A model generated the notes under the pieces. That model was not told where the DNA came from and did no database searches. It saw only the letters and a program-made list of their open reading frames with translations. Both the position numbers and the translations under genes were made by a program. Below are positions 60,302 to 64,000 of a DNA stretch of 64,000 nucleotides, in pieces. The stretch's first letter is position 1. Every line of letters starts with the position of its first letter. Source of the stretch: Prevotella sp. UBA2739 (GTDB lineage Bacteria; Bacteroidota; Bacteroidia; Bacteroidales; Bacteroidaceae); NCBI GenBank assembly GCA_002353525.1, contig DEJV01000033.1:1-64000 (forward strand), given 5' to 3'.

Positions 60302-63300
60302 TTAGAATCCAATGTTTACACCAATGTTGAAGATACGGGTCTTTGGATACCACCAGCAGTAGCTCATAGGTTTCTCCGGATCCATACCCTTTGGCAGCTG
60401 GCTCCAGTTCTTCAGGTTGTAACCTGACAAATAGATGCGGCACTTGGTCATACGGGCCTTAGAGATAAGCTTCAGAGGAAGGTTGTAACCCAATTCGATG
60501 TTGCGCAGAGACAGATAGTTTCCGTTCATGATCCAAATATCGTTCTGATAGGTGCCTGTACCACGGTCAGAGTCAATGGCATTGTAACCACCCCAAACAG
60601 GACGTGGGTACTTAGCGTTCACGTTGCGTGGATCGGTGGGATCGTCAGTATAGTAACCCCAGAAGTTCACACCCTCGTGAGTGGACATGTTCGACCAACC
60701 AGAGAACGATGCTGCCGGCGAGATGAAGACGCTGCGGTTCAGATAAGCTGTAGCCACAACTTTCAGGTCGAAGCCTTTGTACTCAGCACTGATCGAGAGG
60801 TTTGGTGTAATCTCAGGGATAATGGTGTAGCCCATCGGAATCATATCGTTAGAGTCGATCTGGCGGTCACCATTCAGGTCTTTGAAGACGGCTGTGCCTA
60901 ATGCCTGGTTTCCTGCAGAAGCTGTGTTGTAAGGATACTTCTCGGGATGGGCAACAGCGTCTTCCTGAGAAACAGCGATCAGAGCAGGGTCTGAAGCCCA
61001 CTGTACAAACTGATACTGGTTCCATCCACCGACGGTTCCATTGAACACGCTCTCATACAGAGCCTGCACAGAGGTCTGCTCGAAGATGCGCTTGCCAGTC
61101 TTGCGCTGCCATTCCACGTTGGGCTCCAACTCGTCCATTTCGGTGATGCGGTTGGTGTTCCACGAGATGCTGGCCTCGATATTGTACTTGAAGTCGCCAA
61201 TGCGGTTCTGATGGCCGAGGATGGCCTCAACGCCCCAGCTCTCCACCTTACCATAAGAGTCTTGAGCCACACTGATACCGATACCTGCAGGAATGGTGTT
61301 ACGGTCGATCAGAATGTTCGAACGCCACTCCTTGAAGTAGTCGACAGAACCATAGAGTCTGCCACGCCATAAGCGCCAGTCGGCACCGATGTTGACCATC
61401 TTAGAGATTTCCCACTTGTTGTTGGTGTTACCAGCCAGTGTCTCAGCCATACCTGCTACGTTTGTAGCGTTGGTACCGAAGGCATAACCTGTAGCAGAAC
61501 CGAAGGTAGACTGATAAGGATAACGGCCAGTGTCGGCAGATGTGGTTTCGCTCTGTCCGGTCTTACCATAGCTGGCACGAATCTTGGCAAGGTCAAGCCA
61601 GTCGGCCTTCAGGAATTTCTCGTTGCTCAGAATCCAGCCTGCGCCAACGCCCCAGAATGTATCCCAACGATCCTCAGGAGCATAGTTGTCGTTACCCATG
61701 CGGCTGATGCTTGCATTGAGGATATAACGGTCGTCGAAGACGTAGTTGGCATAACCGTTCCACGAGAGATTACGACGAGACGACAGTCCGGCAGGTGCGT
61801 GGTTCTCAGAGTCGAGTGTGTTCACACGGTTCTGATAAGTACGGATGAATGCGCGTGCATCCACATGGTGCTTGCCGAAGTTGCGGTCGTAAGAGAAACC
61901 ATAGTTGAAGTTGATGTTGTAACTGTTGGCACGCTCTGAAGCGGTGGGGTTGCTCAACTCAGCGTAGGTGTTGGTACGTGTGTACTTGAAGTCCTCCACA
62001 TTCTGTACATCAGGATTGTTGTAGTCGTAGGTGAAAGCGTCATAAGTACATGTCTGTGTTGACATAAACACGTCGAAGGCATCGAACGAGATTGTCAGAT
62101 TGGTCTTCAGTCCCGGTGTGATGGCACCCAGGTCGCCAGTCACATTCAACGTAGAATAGAGGTTACGGCGACGGTTCTTGTTGCGACCGCCAGAAGCCAT
62201 CTGGTTGATCGGGTTACGAGCAGAACCAGAGTAAGCACCGGTAGAATAGACCGATCCGTCGGGGTTGAATACAGGAGCCATTGGGGTAGCCTCCACAGCA
62301 CCGAAAGTGGTGAGGTCGAACACCGATGTAAGCGACTGAGAGATGTTGTCAATACGTCCACCCAGGTCGAGGCCAACGGTCAGATACTTGTTGACATTGA
62401 TGTCGATGTTTGAACGCAAGTTCCAACGGTTCAGCGTGTGGTCGGTAGAGAAGTGGTCGTTCCAGCTGGTAGCTGTGCTGTTCCACATACCTTCCTGACG
62501 GAGGTAAGAGAAGCTGACGAAGTAGCGGGCCATCTCGTTACCACCCGAGAGCTGCAGGTTGGTCTTGTATACAGGAGCAGCCTCGCGATAGAGCTGGTCG
62601 AACCAGTTGGTGTTGAAATACTTGTAACGGCGGATGTCGTCGTCGGCATATTTGCCACCTTCAGAAACGAATTTGTACTCGGCAATCTGCTCTTCGCTCC
62701 AAAGAGGATCCTGACCGTTCAGATACTTCACACGGTTCTGGGTCAGTGCCATATTGTACGAGTTTTGATTCTCCATCTTGTCTGTCAGTGTCTGGAAACC
62801 AACTTCCTGAGTGAAGTCGATCATGGTCTTACCTTTTTCACCACGCTTTGTGGTAACAAGGATGGCACCATTGGCACCGCGCATACCGTAGATGGCTGTG
62901 GCAGCAGCATCTTTCAGCACGGTGATGTTCTCAATGGGGAAGGCATCGAGGAAGGAGAGGTCACGCTCTACGTTGTCAACGATAATCAGCGGATTACGAG
63001 CCTTGTTGTTCATCGTGCGGATACCGCGGATGTACATCTGAGTCTCTGTCCATCCTGGCTCTGACGACCACTCATAGGTCTCAACACCAGTTAAGGTAGA
63101 GTTGAAGGCATTCTGGAGCACCGTTATAGGATAACGTTGCAACTCTGTACCTTTCACAACCGAGCGGCTCTCGGTCATATACTTCTCTTTCTTTGAGCTG
63201 AATGCGATAGGCATCTCCTTCTCCATCGGCTGAAGCTCATCTTGCAGCGTGATGACAAATGAAGATACATTCGGATCGAATTTCACTACGGCATTCTCAT

Positions 63301-63550
63301 AGCCGAAAGCGGCAGCACAGATGTCGTCGTCTGGTCTGGCACCTTTCAGCGTGAAGACACCGTTGTCGTCTGTCAGCACAATCTTATTGTCCTCGGCCAC
63401 GTTCACCACAGCTCCGGCAATAGGTTTTCCGTCTGCATTCACCACGCGGCCCTTGACCTCGCGGGCTGTCTGTGCAGCAGCTGAGAGGGATATCCCCATC
63501 AATGCGCCAATCAGCAGACACTTGGATATTTTATAGATACTATTATTCAT
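60302..63550 (-). CDS. SusC/RagA TonB-dependent transporter of the arabinan locus
   Basis: A 1082-residue outer-membrane importer. After the signal peptide (ending SLSAAAQ) there is a carboxypeptidase-regulatory-like domain (VKGRVVNADGKPIAGAVVNV), then plug motifs (MYIRGIRTMNNKARNPLIIVD, LKDAAATAIYGMRGANGAIL) and a barrel ending FNIGVNIGF. It has no STN domain, unlike the SusC at 17094, so it is not expected to signal to an ECF factor. Start ATG at 63550 preferred; 63559 is possible. It follows the SusD fragment at the window edge by 24 bp. Confidence 0.95.
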   Translation of the reverse strand: MNNSIYKISKCLLIGALMGISLSAAAQTAREVKGRVVNADGKPIAGAVVNVAEDNKIVLTDDNGVFTLKGARPDDDICAAAFGYENAVVKFDPNVSSFVITLQDELQPMEKEMPIAFSSKKEKYMTESRSVVKGTELQRYPITVLQNAFNSTLTGVETYEWSSEPGWTETQMYIRGIRTMNNKARNPLIIVDNVERDLSFLDAFPIENITVLKDAAATAIYGMRGANGAILVTTKRGEKGKTMIDFTQEVGFQTLTDKMENQNSYNMALTQNRVKYLNGQDPLWSEEQIAEYKFVSEGGKYADDDIRRYKYFNTNWFDQLYREAAPVYKTNLQLSGGNEMARYFVSFSYLRQEGMWNSTATSWNDHFSTDHTLNRWNLRSNIDINVNKYLTVGLDLGGRIDNISQSLTSVFDLTTFGAVEATPMAPVFNPDGSVYSTGAYSGSARNPINQMASGGRNKNRRRNLYSTLNVTGDLGAITPGLKTNLTISFDAFDVFMSTQTCTYDAFTYDYNNPDVQNVEDFKYTRTNTYAELSNPTASERANSYNINFNYGFSYDRNFGKHHVDARAFIRTYQNRVNTLDSENHAPAGLSSRRNLSWNGYANYVFDDRYILNASISRMGNDNYAPEDRWDTFWGVGAGWILSNEKFLKADWLDLAKIRASYGKTGQSETTSADTGRYPYQSTFGSATGYAFGTNATNVAGMAETLAGNTNNKWEISKMVNIGADWRLWRGRLYGSVDYFKEWRSNILIDRNTIPAGIGISVAQDSYGKVESWGVEAILGHQNRIGDFKYNIEASISWNTNRITEMDELEPNVEWQRKTGKRIFEQTSVQALYESVFNGTVGGWNQYQFVQWASDPALIAVSQEDAVAHPEKYPYNTASAGNQALGTAVFKDLNGDRQIDSNDMIPMGYTIIPEITPNLSISAEYKGFDLKVVATAYLNRSVFISPAASFSGWSNMSTHEGVNFWGYYTDDPTDPRNVNAKYPRPVWGGYNAIDSDRGTGTYQNDIWIMNGNYLSLRNIELGYNLPLKLISKARMTKCRIYLSGYNLKNWSQLPKGMDPEKPMSYCWWYPKTRIFNIGVNIGF

Positions 63551-63574
63551 AATCGTCATAATTCATTTTAGGGA

Positions 63575-64000
63575 TTACCAACCTGCATTGTTCTCAATGT
63601 TAGTCTTCCAGACTTCACCTTCGGGAATTGGATAGAGGTACATACGGTCTTCGAACACGCGCTGCTGAGCTACCTTACGGGTGATGGTTCCGTTTGAAGC
63701 CACATTGATGCCGTAGATAGGACGTGAGAGAGCCTCCTTGGCGCAATTCCAGCGACGTACATCCCAAGGACGATGCTCCTCGAATGCGAACTCAATGGTA
63801 CGCTCCTTATGGATGAAGTTACGCATTGCCGACTGAGAGTTCAGGTCGGCGCGGTCGGCCACACTACCCGTGATGCCTGCGCGATGGCGCACCTGGTCGA
63901 GAAGACTGCATATCTTAGCTCTGTTACTCTCGAAGCTTACCTCGTTGAGGGCCTCGGCATAGTTGAGCAGAATCTCAGCATAGCGGATGATAGTCCACAG
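63575..64000 (-). CDS. SusD/RagB family protein, C-terminal fragment cut by window edge
   Basis: The frame is open from base 64000 down to the stop at 63575 and encodes 141 residues. IIRYAEILLNYAEALNE, HKERTIEFAFEEHRPWDVRRW and a C-terminal YLYPIPEGEVWKTN are SusD C-terminal motifs. With the SusC/SusD pair downstream, this implies a tandem double SusC/SusD arrangement, as I recall from arabinan loci of Bacteroides. The N-terminus lies outside the window. Confidence 0.92.
   Translation of the reverse strand: MWTIIRYAEILLNYAEALNEVSFESNRAKICSLLDQVRHRAGITGSVADRADLNSQSAMRNFIHKERTIEFAFEEHRPWDVRRWNCAKEALSRPIYGINVASNGTITRKVAQQRVFEDRMYLYPIPEGEVWKTNIENNAGW

Overview
The window looks like a chromosomal segment of a Bacteroidales bacterium, most likely Prevotella or a close relative. 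The evidence is three SusC/SusD-type pairs or parts of pairs, five GH43/GH3 hemicellulases, TlpA-type thioredoxins with DUF4369-like N-termini, a FISUMP lipoprotein, the TPR/DUF4292/EnvC-like cluster, and repeated matches to the Bacteroidetes promoter form TAnnTTTG, some with TTTG or TTGC 19-20 bp upstream. No transposase, integrase, cas gene or phage gene was seen.

Layout. 1-2.3 kb: start of gpmI (minus) divergent from a two-gene unit, a cytosolic protein with four LQDIL motifs plus a TerB-like protein. 2.4-6.8 kb: GH3-GH43 xylan/arabinoxylan operon (minus). 6.9-10.2 kb: DUF2807 lipoprotein, a predicted small RNA with an FNR-type site upstream, aquaporin, FHS-type sugar permease. 10.5-15 kb: OmpA-like lipoprotein, type II pantothenate kinase, M1 peptidase. 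15.1-28.4 kb: ECF sigma factor divergent from a nine-gene operon (FecR anti-sigma, SusC with STN domain, SusD, a possible inactive metallopeptidase, FISUMP lipoprotein, Lnb-like protein, InlB-repeat protein, two TlpA proteins) that carries no glycoside hydrolase. 28.9-36 kb: purL, two half-size chromate transporters, a GH43 with a C-terminal beta-trefoil-like region. 36.2-42.8 kb: dgt divergent from dut, then TPR lipoprotein, DUF4292 and an EnvC-like protein. 42.8-51.4 kb: M20 peptidase, acyl-CoA ligase, prfB, a 48-residue membrane protein, CYTH protein, two NSS transporters, an HhH protein. 51.5-55.2 kb: C45-like hydrolase, tRNA-Pro, tRNA-Phe, murF. 55.3-64 kb: an arabinan utilisation locus (minus) with two GH43 arabinanases, a SusC/SusD pair and the end of a second SusD.

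The strongest unexplained signal is the set of short-period repeats between genes: 7-bp tracts (some inside coding sequence), 8-bp units arranged as large inverted repeats, 10-bp CTAG arrays, and 22- and 23-bp arrays whose units each contain a palindrome. Several families occur twice in the window. The other leads are the LQDIL/TerB locus, the FNR-box/small-RNA locus, and the glycosidase-free ECF/SusCD operon with its Lnb-like gene.
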